DNA from: Planctomycetota bacterium | GTDB lineage: Bacteria > Planctomycetota > UBA1135 > UBA2386 | NCBI GenBank assembly: GCA_020638735.1 | Contig: JACKHZ010000009.1 | Location: forward strand, 310,001 to 374,000 | Direction: 5' to 3' | Length of the DNA stretch: 64,000 nt | Shown: piece after piece, positions 52,975 through 63,877 of the stretch | How positions within the stretch are numbered: the stretch's first letter is position 1 | How the letters are laid out: every line of letters starts with the position of its first letter | The notes under the pieces: generated by a model | Seen by the model: only the letters and a program-made list of their open reading frames with translations | What the model was told of the DNA's origin: nothing | The model's database searches: none | Position numbers and translations under genes: made by a program

Positions 52975-55122
52975 GTGGCCGACGCCGAGGGCAGCGACCC
53001 GTCGCCGCCGCTGCCGCGCGGCCCGCGCTGGCTGCCGTGGCTGCTGTTCCCGCTGCTGGTGCTGCCGTTCCATCCGCTGTGGGTGGACTTCGAGCAGGTG
53101 CGCCGCGGCCTGTTGATGGTGCTGGCCGGCGCCGGGTTGTTGCTGATCCCCCGACTGCCGCCGGTGCGCGGCCAGCGCGTCGCGGTGGTGTTCGTGCTCG
53201 GCCTCGCCGCCTGCGGCGCGCTGCAGTGGCTGACGCAGCGGTGGTTCGCCGCGCCGGGCCAGCCGCTGTCGCTCGAGCCGTGGCTGATGACCTACCGGCT
53301 GCTCGATTGGTGTGCCGCGCTGGTCGTCGTGCGACTCGGCGCCGCGGTCGCGCCCGCGACCAGCCTCGCGCCGCTGTCGACCGTGCTGCTGCTGACCAGC
53401 GCGTTCGGCCTGGTGCAGCGCTTCGGACTCGGCGAGATCGGCGGCTACGGCGTCGAACGCGAACCGGTGTCGACGCTCGGCAACCTCAACGTCGCGAGCG
53501 AGTGGACGGCCGTCGCCGCGATGGCGGCCGCGGCGCTCGGCGCCGACGCCACGACCGCGCGGCGGCGCGGCCTCGCCGCCGCCGCGATCGGACTCGCCGC
53601 CGCCTACCTGGTCGTCGACGGTTCGCGCTCCGGCATGATCGCGCTGCCGCTCGGTCTGGTGCTGTTGCTGCTGGTGCGCTGGCGCAAGCGCGGCGCCGCT
53701 GCCGTGCAGCCGGCGGCGGTCGTCGCGCTGGTGCCCGCGCTGATGGGCGCGATGCTCGGCCTCGTCGCGGCGACCGGCGCGGCGAAGCCGACCCCGACCG
53801 ACGCCCTGGCGGCGACGCGCGAGCTGCAGCGCAGCACCGCGACGCTCGAGGTGCGTTGGGAGATCGCGCGCGGCGCGACCCGCCTGTTCGCCGACTCGCC
53901 GGTGTTCGGTCAGGGCCCCGGCCAGTTCCAGGTGCAGTACCCGCGGGTGCGCAGCGAACGCGAGATCGAGCTGTCGAGCTTCGGCCGGAGGTTCTCGACC
54001 GAGGCGCGCACCGCCCACGACGACTGGCTCGAGCTGCTGGTCGACGGCGGCCTGCCGGCGCTGGCGCTGTTCGCGGCGATGCTGTTCGCGCTGCAGCGCG
54101 GCACGCGCGACAAGACCCGCCTGCTGCCGCTGTTCGTGCTGCTGCTGCTGATGCTGGTGCGCGCGCCGCTCGGCAACGCGCCGGCCGTCGCCGCGGCGTT
54201 CTGGCTGGTCGGCGTGCCCGCCGAGGCGAAGGCGCTGGCCGGCTGGCGCCGCGCCGTCGGGATCGCGACGCGCATCGTGCTCGGCGCCGCGATGCTGGCG
54301 CTGGGCGTGCTGCCGATCGCCGGCAACCTGGCGTTCGTGCCGTACGTGCGCGCGCAGCGCGAAGCCGCCCCACCGCCGATCGAGGCCGCGCGTGCGGCGA
54401 CCTGGTGGATGCCGTACGAGCCGCGCTGGCTCGAGGCCGAGGCCCGGCGCGCGCTCACCGCGGGCGACCTGCCCGCGGCGGCCAGGGCGGCGGCGCGGGC
54501 CTGCTCGCTGCGGCCGTTCTCGCCGCAGTACCTGGTGCTGCTCGGCGAGGTGCTGGCGAAGGGCGGCAAGTACGGGGAGGCGTTGCAGGTCGCCAAGGAA
54601 GGCCTGCGCCGTGACCCGCAGAACCCCGAACTGCACGTGCTCGAGGCGACCAGCTACACGGCGCTCGGCGACGTCGACCGCGCGATCGCCGCGCTGGTGG
54701 TCGAGCCGCACCCGGTGCTGCGAGCCCAGCTGGCGAACGTGTTCGCCGACCTCGCGACGCTGGCCGACCAGAAGGGCCACGAGACCGACGCGCGCCGGCT
54801 GATCGCGGAGCACACGTTCGCCGCGCTGTGCCGCACGCTCGGCTCGTCCGAGGAGGCGCTGCTCGAGCAGACCGGACCGCTGCTGTCCCAGCTGCGCAAC
54901 CAGCTCGCCGCCGCCGGCCGCGCCGAAGAGGACCTGCGCCCGTTCGTCGTCGGCGGCCTCTACGCGCTCGACCTCGACAAGCCGGACCTCGCGCGGTCGT
55001 TCGCGGCGCAGGCGGCCAAGGGCCGGGCGAAGCTGCTGCCGTGGCAGCGCGCGATGCTCGACCAGCGGCTGCTCGACCGGCTGGGCGCCATCGCCGAGTG
55101 GCGGGCGCTGCTGGCGCGCTGA
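52975..55122 (+). CDS. O-antigen ligase-like membrane protein with C-terminal TPR region
   Basis: 715 residues from a GTG at 52975, 2 nt after the ftsY stop. About 11-12 transmembrane helices occupy residues 15-450; the large loop around residues 300-350 (FGQGPGQFQVQYP, then TEARTAHDDWLELLVDGG) matches the Wzy/WaaL periplasmic loop with its conserved HNxxLEL-type segment. Residues 480-700 are TPR repeats (SPQYLVLLGEVLAKGGKYGEAL). Probably ligates or polymerises a lipid-linked glycan at the outer face. The membrane-TPR fusion is a known variant. Confidence 0.85.
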   Translation: MADAEGSDPSPPLPRGPRWLPWLLFPLLVLPFHPLWVDFEQVRRGLLMVLAGAGLLLIPRLPPVRGQRVAVVFVLGLAACGALQWLTQRWFAAPGQPLSLEPWLMTYRLLDWCAALVVVRLGAAVAPATSLAPLSTVLLLTSAFGLVQRFGLGEIGGYGVEREPVSTLGNLNVASEWTAVAAMAAAALGADATTARRRGLAAAAIGLAAAYLVVDGSRSGMIALPLGLVLLLLVRWRKRGAAAVQPAAVVALVPALMGAMLGLVAATGAAKPTPTDALAATRELQRSTATLEVRWEIARGATRLFADSPVFGQGPGQFQVQYPRVRSEREIELSSFGRRFSTEARTAHDDWLELLVDGGLPALALFAAMLFALQRGTRDKTRLLPLFVLLLLMLVRAPLGNAPAVAAAFWLVGVPAEAKALAGWRRAVGIATRIVLGAAMLALGVLPIAGNLAFVPYVRAQREAAPPPIEAARAATWWMPYEPRWLEAEARRALTAGDLPAAARAAARACSLRPFSPQYLVLLGEVLAKGGKYGEALQVAKEGLRRDPQNPELHVLEATSYTALGDVDRAIAALVVEPHPVLRAQLANVFADLATLADQKGHETDARRLIAEHTFAALCRTLGSSEEALLEQTGPLLSQLRNQLAAAGRAEEDLRPFVVGGLYALDLDKPDLARSFAAQAAKGRAKLLPWQRAMLDQRLLDRLGAIAEWRALLAR

Positions 55123-55158
55123 TCGCCGCGATCGGGCGCGCGCCCTGGGGGTTTCCCC
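55121..55158 (+). terminator. Three consecutive inverted repeats after ligase stop, possible terminator
   Basis: GATCGCCGCGATC, GGGCGCGCGCCC and GGGGTTTCCCC follow one another within 38 nt of the stop codon. They could form stable RNA hairpins at the end of the ribH-ftsY unit before the chemoreceptor gene. There is no U-tract, so intrinsic termination is uncertain. Confidence 0.3.
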
Positions 55159-55227
55159 TGAGGCCGGTCGCCGGACCCGGTCGATTGGCCCACAAGCCAG
55201 ACCTGCCGCAGCAACGATAGAGGCCGG

Positions 55228-57120
55228 ATGCGGAAGTCCCTGGGAGCAGTCGTCACGATCGCAGCCGCCCTGCTGGTCACGTCGGAGTGGCGCTACGGGT
55301 CCTCGTTGTCGCAGGCCCGCGAGCGGCACCGTGAAGACTTGCATGACCAGACACTGGTTGTCGCGCGCGACGTCGAGCGCTGCCTGCAGGACCTCTACAC
55401 CGGCCTGCGTACGATCGCACGTCTGCCCGGTGTGCGCGGCATCGAACGGCACGGCGCCAACTTCGCCGGCGACGCACGCACCACGGTGCAGGAGCTCTAC
55501 AACAACCTCGCGGCCAGCGTCTCGATGTCCGAGGTCTACATCGTGCCGCGCACGCTCGACCCGGAGCGGATCGACCCGGTCACGGGCGAGCCCGAGGCGC
55601 CGATCGTCACCTTCGACGCGCTGATCATCGACCGGAGCGCCGCCGACGACGCCGAAGACGCAGGGGACGAGCACGAGGAGCTCGAGGAGACGGAGATCTT
55701 CGAGTATCGCCTGATGGTGAAGCAGCTCGCCTGGTTCGCCGCGCACACGCCAGATGCATCGTCGTGCAAGGGCCTCGACCTGCCGATGCTGACCGGTCCG
55801 CAGGTCATCACCTGCGACAACAGCCGCTTCGACCCCGCGCACCCCGACGACGCCGACCGCAGCGGCGTGATCTGCTCGGTGCCGTTCTTCGGCCTCGACG
55901 GCGAGTTCGCCGGCATGGTCTCTGGCATCGTGCTGACCCACGCCCTCAGCGACCTGCTGCCCGAAGGCCGCCACGCGCTGCGCGTGTCGATGCACGAGCT
56001 GACCGCCGGCAGCCATCAGGACGGCATCTGGCGACAGCACGCCGACGCGATCGCCGCCGGCGAACCCGCCTCGAGCCTGATCTACAGCGAGGTCACGCCG
56101 CTTCGCACCGCCGACCGCCAGGCGACGTGGACGCTGTGGAGCGGGGCGCCCGACGCCGCCTTCTGGGCGCGCGCCGACGTCGCCGAAGCGCGGCTCTTGC
56201 GCTGGGGCTTCGGCGGCGCGGTGCTGCTGGTCGCAGTCGCCGCCCTCTGGTCGCGCCGACGCGCCATCCGGCGCCGCGCCGAGAGCGAGCGCGCCGCCGC
56301 CGCGGGAGTCGAACGCGCCGTCGCCAGCACCGAGGAGGTCGCCGGCACGATCTCCTCGATCACGCACCGCATGGCAGGAACCAACCAGGAGCTGACCGCC
56401 TCCGCCGACTGCACGGCCAGCGAGGCGCACACCGTCAACGACGTCGCCGCCGACGTGCGCGAGAACATCAACACCGTCGTCAACAGCGTGCGCGAGCTCG
56501 GCACCAGCATCGGCGGGATCGCCGACAGCACGGCCCAGATGGCCCACGTCGCCAGCCAGGCCGCCGACAGCACCGACGCCGTCGTCGCCAACATCGACGG
56601 CCTCGACGACAGCGTCGGCAGGATCCGCAACGTCGTGCAGCTGATCGAGAGCATCGCCTTCCAGACCAACCTGCTGGCGCTCAACGCCGCGGTCGAGGCG
56701 GCGCGCGCCGGCGACGCCGGCCGCGGCTTCGCCGTCGTCGCCCACGAGGTCAAGGCCCTGGCGACGCGCACGTCGGCGGCGACCGGCCAGATCGCGCAGG
56801 AGATGGGCGAGATCCAGCGGCGCACCAGCGAGGTCGTGCGCTCGGTGAAGGCGATCTGCGAGACGATCCACGACATCCGCGGCGGGCAGACCACGATCGC
56901 GGCGACCGTCGAGGAACAGCACGCCGTCGGCCGTCAGATGAGCGAGGCGCTCGAGCGCACCACTGCACTGGTCGACGGCATCGCCCGCCGGATCGACGCG
57001 CTGGTCGGCCTCGCGGCCGGCACGCGCAGCAGCGCGCGGGAGAGCGAGGCAGACGTGCGTCAGCTGGTGACGATGGTCGAGACGCTGCAGGCGGTGCGGC
57101 AGCAGCTGCTGCAGGGCTGA
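55228..57120 (+). CDS. Methyl-accepting chemotaxis protein
   Basis: 630 residues. TM1 lies in residues 5-20. A periplasmic sensor of Cache type spans about 30-320, and TM2 is at 325-347 (GGAVLLVAVAALW). The cytoplasmic signalling domain peaks at FQTNLLALNAAVEAARAG, GRGFAVVAHEVKALA, the invariant hairpin tip of MCPs. AGAGG lies before the ATG. There is no obvious HAMP domain between TM2 and the coiled coil. It presumably signals to CheA elsewhere in the genome; CheR at 48078 may methylate it. Confidence 0.93.
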   Translation: MRKSLGAVVTIAAALLVTSEWRYGSSLSQARERHREDLHDQTLVVARDVERCLQDLYTGLRTIARLPGVRGIERHGANFAGDARTTVQELYNNLAASVSMSEVYIVPRTLDPERIDPVTGEPEAPIVTFDALIIDRSAADDAEDAGDEHEELEETEIFEYRLMVKQLAWFAAHTPDASSCKGLDLPMLTGPQVITCDNSRFDPAHPDDADRSGVICSVPFFGLDGEFAGMVSGIVLTHALSDLLPEGRHALRVSMHELTAGSHQDGIWRQHADAIAAGEPASSLIYSEVTPLRTADRQATWTLWSGAPDAAFWARADVAEARLLRWGFGGAVLLVAVAALWSRRRAIRRRAESERAAAAGVERAVASTEEVAGTISSITHRMAGTNQELTASADCTASEAHTVNDVAADVRENINTVVNSVRELGTSIGGIADSTAQMAHVASQAADSTDAVVANIDGLDDSVGRIRNVVQLIESIAFQTNLLALNAAVEAARAGDAGRGFAVVAHEVKALATRTSAATGQIAQEMGEIQRRTSEVVRSVKAICETIHDIRGGQTTIAATVEEQHAVGRQMSEALERTTALVDGIARRIDALVGLAAGTRSSARESEADVRQLVTMVETLQAVRQQLLQG

Positions 57121-57358
57121 GCAGGCGTCACATCCGCGCGACGTCGGCGAGCCCGATCGACTCGAGCGCGACGAGCAGCATCACCACACCCTGCACGGTG
57201 TGCAGCGCGCGCGGCGCCATCGCCGCGCCGCCTGCCAGAGCCCGGCGAACACCAGCAGCGTCGACAGCCACAGCGTAGCCGCGGCGATCAGCAACTCGCA
57301 GCGGTGCGGGCGCGGCAGCGCGAGGCCGGCGCGTCCTTCGACGCGACGGTCGCCGCGC

Positions 57359-58294
57359 TCACTTGCCGCTCCCGGCCGGCGCGGCCTCTGCGGCCTGCTC
57401 GTCGGCCTTGACCTTGGCGCGCAGCAGCTCGAGCTCGCCGTCGGCGCCCGCCGCCTCCACCCATTGCTCGAACGTCCATTGCTGGTCGTGCAGCGCATGG
57501 CCTTCGGGGAACAGGGAGCGCAGGGTGTCCTGCATGCGGAAGCCCAGCACGGCCATGCCGAGCCGCGTCGCGTGCAGCCGGTCCTCCTGCTGCAGCGCCA
57601 GCGGCGCGAGCTGCAGCGGCCCGGCGGCGAGCGGCAGCACGACGCCCTTGTCGCGCATCTCGCTGACGAACGCCGCCAGCGGCAGCGTCGTCACGTCGTC
57701 GCGTTCGCGGTCGAACGCCGCGATGGTCGCGTTGAGCTGTCGCAGCTGCTCCGCCGAAGGCACCTGCCGCGGACTCAGCATGCGCGTGGCCGCGCCCTTC
57801 ATGTCGGGCAGGTCGCCGATCACCAGCGGCACCTCCAGCTGATTGAGCAGCGCGAGCCCCTGCTGCAGCAGCGCGGCGCGCGCCTCGGCTTCGTCACCGC
57901 GAACGTAGCCGTACGAGAACCAGAACAGGAAGTCGATCGCGAGCACCACGTCGGGCTTGCGCCGCCTGGCCATCACGACCTCCTTGTCGCCGACGCCCAG
58001 CGGATCCTCGAACAACTTCCACATCTCCATCGGCGCGTGCGTCGTGACCCGGCAGTGTTCGCCGCACCACTTCTTCAGCAGCTGCTGCAGCGGCACCGAG
58101 TCGCCCTGCTTCTCGGCGCCGAACAGCGGCCCGTCCTCGAAGCCGCCGCTGACGCTGGCGCCGATGATGTGGATGCGCTCGGGCGCCTTGGCGACGCCGA
58201 CAGCCGGCGGCGCGGCATCTGCCGGCCCGGGCTCTCGCTGCGCGACGGCGAGCGCGCAGCCGAACAACAGCACGGTCAGGGTTCTGATGAGCAT
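57359..58294 (-). CDS. Exported SGNH/GDSL-like hydrolase
   Basis: 311 residues. The signal peptide ends AVA/QR, mature Gln. IIGASVSGGF carries the G-x-S nucleophile block and LHATRLGMAVLG near the C-terminus the D/L-x-x-H block of SGNH hydrolases; GDLPD is a possible block with Asp. It probably removes acyl or acetyl groups from a carbohydrate or lipid. GAGGAG lies 6 nt before the ATG and a TACGCT hexamer precedes it. It is 16 bp downstream of the GH3 gene on the same strand. Confidence 0.82.
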   Translation of the reverse strand: MLIRTLTVLLFGCALAVAQREPGPADAAPPAVGVAKAPERIHIIGASVSGGFEDGPLFGAEKQGDSVPLQQLLKKWCGEHCRVTTHAPMEMWKLFEDPLGVGDKEVVMARRRKPDVVLAIDFLFWFSYGYVRGDEAEARAALLQQGLALLNQLEVPLVIGDLPDMKGAATRMLSPRQVPSAEQLRQLNATIAAFDRERDDVTTLPLAAFVSEMRDKGVVLPLAAGPLQLAPLALQQEDRLHATRLGMAVLGFRMQDTLRSLFPEGHALHDQQWTFEQWVEAAGADGELELLRAKVKADEQAAEAAPAGSGK

Positions 58295-58310
58295 CGGTTC
58301 TCCTCGGCCG

Positions 58311-61112
58311 TCAGCGTAGCGCGTCGAGCACCAGGTCGTGCACCGCGCGACGCACCGCGGTGATCTTGTTGTTGACGCGCGTCGGGTGCACGCGGTTGGT
58401 CAGCAACACGACGCACAGGTCGTGCTGCGGCGAGCACCACAGCGACGTGCCGGTGAAGCCGGTGTGGCCGAACGTGCCGCGTGGCACGTCGGTGCCGCCG
58501 TAGCCGCCCGACTGCAGCAGCTGGTAGCCGAGTCCGCGCGACGTGTCGTTGTCGAACCCGGCCGGGCGCAGCGCGCGCTCGACGAGCTCACGAGGCAGCA
58601 CGCCGCGACCTCCGGCCAGCAGCGCGACGCCGAGGTGCACGACGTCGTCGGCGGTCGCGAACAGGCCGGCGTGCCCGGAGACGCCGCCCATCGCGAAGGC
58701 GTTCTCGTCGTGCACGTAGCCGCGAACGACGCCGCCGCGCGCGTCGTCGCGTTCGGTCGGCGCGGCGCCGGCGCAGCGCCGGTGCCGCGGTCGGCGCCCA
58801 GGTCGCGTGTCGCATGCCGAACGGCGCGAACACCTCGCGCTGCACGAAGTCGACGAACGGCTCGCCGCTCGCCGCCTCGACCACCGCCATCAGCAGGATG
58901 AAGCCGAGGTCGCTGTAGCGGTAGCCGTGCCGGGCTCGCTCATCAGTCCTTCCTTCGCCGCCGCATCGACGATCGCGTCCTTGCCCTCGATCGTGCGGTA
59001 GTAGCGCTCGTAGGCCGGCAGCCCGCCCTGGTGCGCGAGCAGGTGGCGGATCGTGACCTGCTGCTTGCCGTCGCCGACGAACGCCGGCACCCACTTCTGT
59101 ACGGGGTCGTCGAGCGACAGCTTGCCGAGCGCGATCAACCGCAGCACCGCCGGCGTCGTCGCGCAGACCTTGGTCAGCGACGCGAGGTCGTAGCGCGTGT
59201 CGAGGCGAACGGTCTGCGCCCCCTTGTCGTAGGTCAGGTGCCCGGCGGCGACCTCGGCGACGAGCTGGCCGTGGCGCGCGACGACGCAGACCGCGCCCGG
59301 GAACGCGCCGTCGGCGATGGCCGCCTCCAGCCGATCGCGCAGCACCGTCGGCAGCGCCGGGTCCATGTCCACCTGCTCGGGCCTGGCGCGCGGCACGCCG
59401 GCCTCGACCAGCCGCGTCATGCCGTCGCCGACGGCGGCGACCCCGGGGATCGACACCGGCAGTCGGCCGACGAACGGCAGTTCGCCGCGCAGCGCGGCGG
59501 CGGCGGCGCGTTCGACCGGCGGAGTCGACGCGAACGCGGCGACGTAGGCGTCGGCGCGCGGCAGGTCGCGGATCAGGTAGGGGTTGCCGAACGACACCAC
59601 CACCACCGACTGCTCGTCGCGCAGCGCCGCGAGCACCGGCGCGAGCTTGGGCGGCACACCGACGCCGCCCTGGTAGGCGCGCACGCGGCAATGCAGCGAG
59701 ACGATCACGCGACTGGCCGCGCCGACCGCCTGGACCGCCGCTTCGATCTCCTTCGGGTCGCTGTCCGGCAGCAACCGGAAGCGGTGCGTCAGCACGCCCT
59801 GCGGCATGTCGCCGAGCGCCTCGGCGAAGGCGTGGCCCTGCGATTCCTCCTTGTCGATCAGCGTCACCAGCACGCGGCTCTGGTGCAGACCGTCGGCAGC
59901 CACCGGCAGCACGCCGTCGCGCTCGCGCACCAGCACCAGCCCGCGCTGCGCGATCGCGTCGGCGACGCCGCGCGCCTCGGCGGTGTCGACGTGCTCGCGC
60001 CAACCGCGCAGCACGTGGCCGCCGCCGTTGAGCAACCCGACCCGCTGCTTCATCTGCAGGATGCGCCGCACGGCGTCGTCGAGCCGCGCCATCGGCACGC
60101 GCCCGCTCTCGACCGCGTCGACCACCGCCGCGCGCGCCGCGTAGGGGTCCGGCGGCATCAGCAGCACGTCGGCGCCGGCCAGCAGCGCGCGCACCGCGAC
60201 CTCGCCCGGCGCGAAGGCGTTCTTGACGCCGCCCATCTCCAACGCGTCGGTGACCACCAGGCCGGTGAAGCCGAGCTCCTCGCGCAGCACGTCGTGCAGG
60301 ATCCGGTGGCTCAGCGTCGCCGGCACGTTGGGCAGCTCGCCGAGACCCGGCACCGCGAGGTGACCGGTCATCACCGACTCGAGCCCTTCCTTCGCGGCAG
60401 CGGCGAACGGCAGCAGCTCGACCTGGTGCAGCCGCGCGCTGTCGCCGGGCACCGTCGGCAACTCGAGGTGCGAGTCGCTGTCGACGTCGCCATGGCCGGG
60501 GAAGTGCTTGCCGCAGGCCATCAGCCCCGCCCCGCGCACGCCGCGAGCAAAGGCGCTGCCGAGCCGCGCCACCGCGCGCGGGTCCTCGCCGAAGCTGCGC
60601 ACGTTGATGATCGGGTTCTGCGGGTTGCTGTTGACGTCGAGCACCGGCGCGAACACCCAGTGGAAGCCGAGCGCCTTCGCCTGCTCGCCGGTGATGCGCC
60701 CCATCTGCTCCGCCAGCCCGGTCGAGCCGGTCGCGCCGACCAGCATCTGGTTGCCGAGCGGGGTCGCGCCGTCGAGCCGGAACCAGACGCCTCCCTCGAA
60801 GTCGCCGGCCAGCAGCAGCGGCACCTTGGCGCTTCGCTGCAGCTGCGGGATCAGCTCCGCCGCGTCTTCGCAGGTGCCGAGGCTCAGGATCACGCCGCCG
60901 AGGCCGACCTCCTCCACCCACTTCGCCAGCTTGACGTGGTTGTTGTCGTCACCGGTGCCGGCCGAACGCGACAGCGACCACGACATGAACAGCTGACCGG
61001 CCTTCTGCTCGACGCTGAGCTGCTGCAGCAGCTCGGCCGGGTCCTGCACGGGGTCCTGCGCGACGAGCGCTGATGCGAGACAGAGGAACGATGCGGCGCG
61101 AACGGGGATCAC
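58311..61112 (-). pseudogene. GH3 glucosaminidase/beta-lactamase fusion with two compensating frameshifts
   Basis: Joined, the gene encodes about 934 residues. The signal peptide ends LVA/QD. The GH3/NagZ-like half has KHFPGHGDVDSDSH and the nucleophile region VVTDALEMGG. The class C beta-lactamase-like half has SLTK, YSDLGF and a C-terminal HTG. The frame is lost near 58930 (a probable one-base loss where GTGYRY becomes GTATAT) and regained near 58760-58800, so only about 50 residues are misread. The GTG at 61112 is preferred: a TACCGT box lies 7 nt upstream. Such fusions are found in Bacteroidetes and Planctomycetota and may act on peptidoglycan or chitin-like glycans. Confidence 0.82.
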
Positions 61113-61119
61113 GCCGCCA

Positions 61120-61125
61120 ACGGTA
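61120..61125 (-). promoter_or_regulatory. Putative -10 box TACCGT, leaderless start
   Basis: GC-TACCGT on the minus strand lies 7 nt before the GTG at 61112. It decides the start in favour of this GTG over the GTG at 61130. Confidence 0.45.
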
Positions 61126-63074
61126 GCCACGGCCCGCGGTCAGAGGTAGGTCGCGAGTCCAGCCCGCCGACACGGTGGCCGGACGGGCTGGCGCCGCGGC
61201 TCACCGGCCCAGCACCAGCTCCAGGCCGCCGGACAGCGACAGCAGCCCGGCGAACGCGCCGCCGGCGTCGAGCCCGGCGCCCTGCGCGAACAGCCGCAGC
61301 CCGGCGAACGACGGGTTCGCCGGCAGCGAGGTCGACAGGCGCGCGATGCCGCCCGCGTCGGCGACCGCGACCAGCAACACCTCGGCGGCGGGCACGTAGA
61401 GCTCGCACGCACCGAGCCGCTGCAGCTGCCGCGCGGTGCCGACGGCGACCATCGCCAGCGTGCTCGGCAAGGCCCCGCGCAGCTCGAGCCACAGGGTGTC
61501 GCCCAGCGCCGGCGTGCCCAGCGCGCGCAGCACCGGCTCACCCAGCGTGCCTGGGCACCCGCTGCCGAACGCGCGCACGTCCGCCGCGTCGGCGACGTGG
61601 AACGTCATCGTGTCGGCGGCGACGCCCGCCGCGGTGTCGCCGCCGAACAGCACGAAGCGGTGGCGCAGTCGGTCGTAGGCGAGCGCGCTCGCCGCGCGAC
61701 CGCCGCCGATCGCGGCTGCCCGACGCCACGCGCCGCCGACCTCCTCCCAGGTGTCGGCGAGCAAGGTCCCGAGACCGTCGCGGCCGCCGCACAGCACCAG
61801 CCGCCCACGCGCCGCGTCGTAGCCGAGCTGATGGTCGGCACGCGCTGGCGGCGACGCCGTGGTCACGATCGGCGTCCACGACGCACCGTCCCACTGCCAC
61901 AGGTCGTCGAGCACGCCGACCGGTGACGTCGTCGCGCCGCCGGACAGCACCACCGTTCCGCGCCGCCGGTCGTAGGCCATCGCGTGCCCGTACCGCGCCG
62001 GCGGCGAAACGCCCGGCGCGCACGGCGTCCACGTCGCTCCGTCCCACTCCCACGTGTCGTCCAACGCCACGGGCGACAGGCCGAGCAGCCCGCCGAACAG
62101 CACCGCACGACCGCGGCGTTCGTCGTAGGCCAACGCCGCCGAGGAGCGCGCACCGATCTGTGCGCCGGAAGGGCCGGGAGCCCACGTCGCGCCGTCCCAG
62201 AGCCAGGTGTCGTCGAGCGCGGCGCCGTTGCCGTCGAGGCCGCCGAACAGCACCGAGCGCTGCCGCGCGCCGTCGTAGGTCATCGCGTGCGCGCGGCGCG
62301 CCGGCGGGGCGAGCGCGGGCGCGCGTTCGCGCCAGTGCGCGCCGTCCCACTCCCACGTGTCCTGCAGCGATGCGCCGCCGCCGAGAGCCGCCGAACAGCA
62401 CCGTGACCTGCCGGCCGAGGTCGTAGTCGAGCGCCAAGGCGTCGCGCGCCGGCGGCACTTCGGTGTCGTCGCGCAGCGCCCACGCGCTGCCGTCCCACTC
62501 CCACGTGTCGGCGAGGCTCTGGCTGTTGGTCGGGCCGCGGCCGCCGAACGCGACCGTGCGCCCGCGCACCGCGTCGTAGGCCAGCGCGACACGGTCGCGC
62601 AGCCCGGGCGTGTTCGCCGGCGCCGACTGCAGCCAGTCCGAGCCGTCGTATTCCCACACGTCGTCGAAGCGCACGCCCGTCGCGCTGCCGGCGAACAGCA
62701 CGAGCACGCCGCGCGCCGCGTCGTAGTCCATGCCGAACCGCTGCCGCGCCGGCGGCGCGTGCACCGTCGACACCTGTTGCCAGTCGGCGCCGTCCCACTC
62801 CCACGTGTCGTCGTGGTTGGCGACGCCGTCGGTGCCGCCGAACAGCACGACGCGCTGCCGCGCCGCGTCGTAGGCCATCGCCCCGAGCTCGCGTGCGCCG
62901 GGCGCGTGCGCCGGCGACAGCTGCGTCCAGGCGACGCCGTCCCAGCTCCACGTGTCGGCCTGCGGCCCGGCGCCCTGGCCGCCGTAGAGCAGCGTCACGC
63001 CGCGCGCCGCGTCGAACGCCATCTGCGCGCCGTCGCGCGGCGACGCCGCTCGCCGGCGCGCGCTGCGTCCACGC

Positions 63075-63144
63075 CGCGCCGTCCCATTCCCACGTGTCCG
63101 CGAGGCCGCCGCCGGCGCCGTTGCCGCCGAACAGCACGACGCGC
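63075..63144. repeat. Direct repeat copy A (70 bp) in kelch gene
   Basis: Identical to 63808-63877 at 69 of 70 positions. Encodes FGGNGAGGGLADTWEWDG on the minus strand. The 733-bp offset between copies is not a multiple of three. Confidence 0.85.
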
Positions 63145-63262
63145 CCGCGCGCGCGCGTCCATCGCGTGATCACCGCCAGCGTCAAGCCTCGTGTCGTCGA
63201 AGCGACCGCCGAGGAAGCCGCCGAACAGCACGACGCGCTGGCGCGCGGCGTCGCTGCCCTGC

Positions 63263-63808
63263 GAGCGCGCAGCGCCGGAGACTCCAGCTCGAGGACGCGC
63301 GACGCGCGCCGCGCAGCGACGCGGACAGCCGGCTGCACTGCGGAGGCGGTGCGCCGATCCAGACCGTGCCGACACCTCGGCCGCAGCGATGTCGGACGCG
63401 TGCTTGCGGCGCGGCGTGGCGCGCGCCATGTGCGGCGATGTGTCCCTCGGCGACGACGACCTGCGCGTGCAGCGGCTGCCGACCGCGCTCGTCGGCGTCG
63501 TCGGGCGCTCGCACGACTGGCGCGGCCAGGATCGGCGACTACTGGCGCCGCGCGCGCTCAGGCGCGCGTGCTCGGCGCGCATCGCTGCGTGCCGCGCGCC
63601 GCCGTGGTCCAGCGCGGCGCGCCCCGCCGACGGCGGCAGGTGGCGTCGACTGGGTGCGCGGCGTCGTCGCGCGCGCAACGCGTGCGGCAGTCTGGCGCGC
63701 GGCGAGGCGCTGCTGTCGACCACGCACGCGATGGCACCTTCGCCGTCGCTTGCCGCGGCTCGACCGCGGCGTGGTGGCGCGCGCGCGCCGCTCAGCGCGC
63801 TCGCGCGC
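63263..63808. other. No convincing gene; interrupts kelch repeats
   Basis: About 545 bp between kelch units. All six frames give Arg/Ala-rich products without kelch or other recognisable motifs, and alternating CG dinucleotide tracts are frequent. It is bounded on the right by copy B of the 70-bp direct repeat. I see nothing else in it. Confidence 0.55.
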
Positions 63809-63877
63809 GCGCCGTCCCATTCCCACGTGTCCGCGAGGCCGCCACCGGCGCCGTTGCCGCCGAACAGCACGACGCGC
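63808..63877. repeat. Direct repeat copy B (70 bp) in kelch gene
   Basis: Matches 63075-63144 with one mismatch at 63844. Copy B continues into a different kelch unit (AMAYDSLRARVVLFGG). Confidence 0.85.

Noticed and set aside
52870..56922. Long minus-strand open frame opposite ftsY, the ligase and the chemoreceptor
   Set aside because: The plus-strand genes have clear family motifs; the antisense product is a low-complexity shadow.
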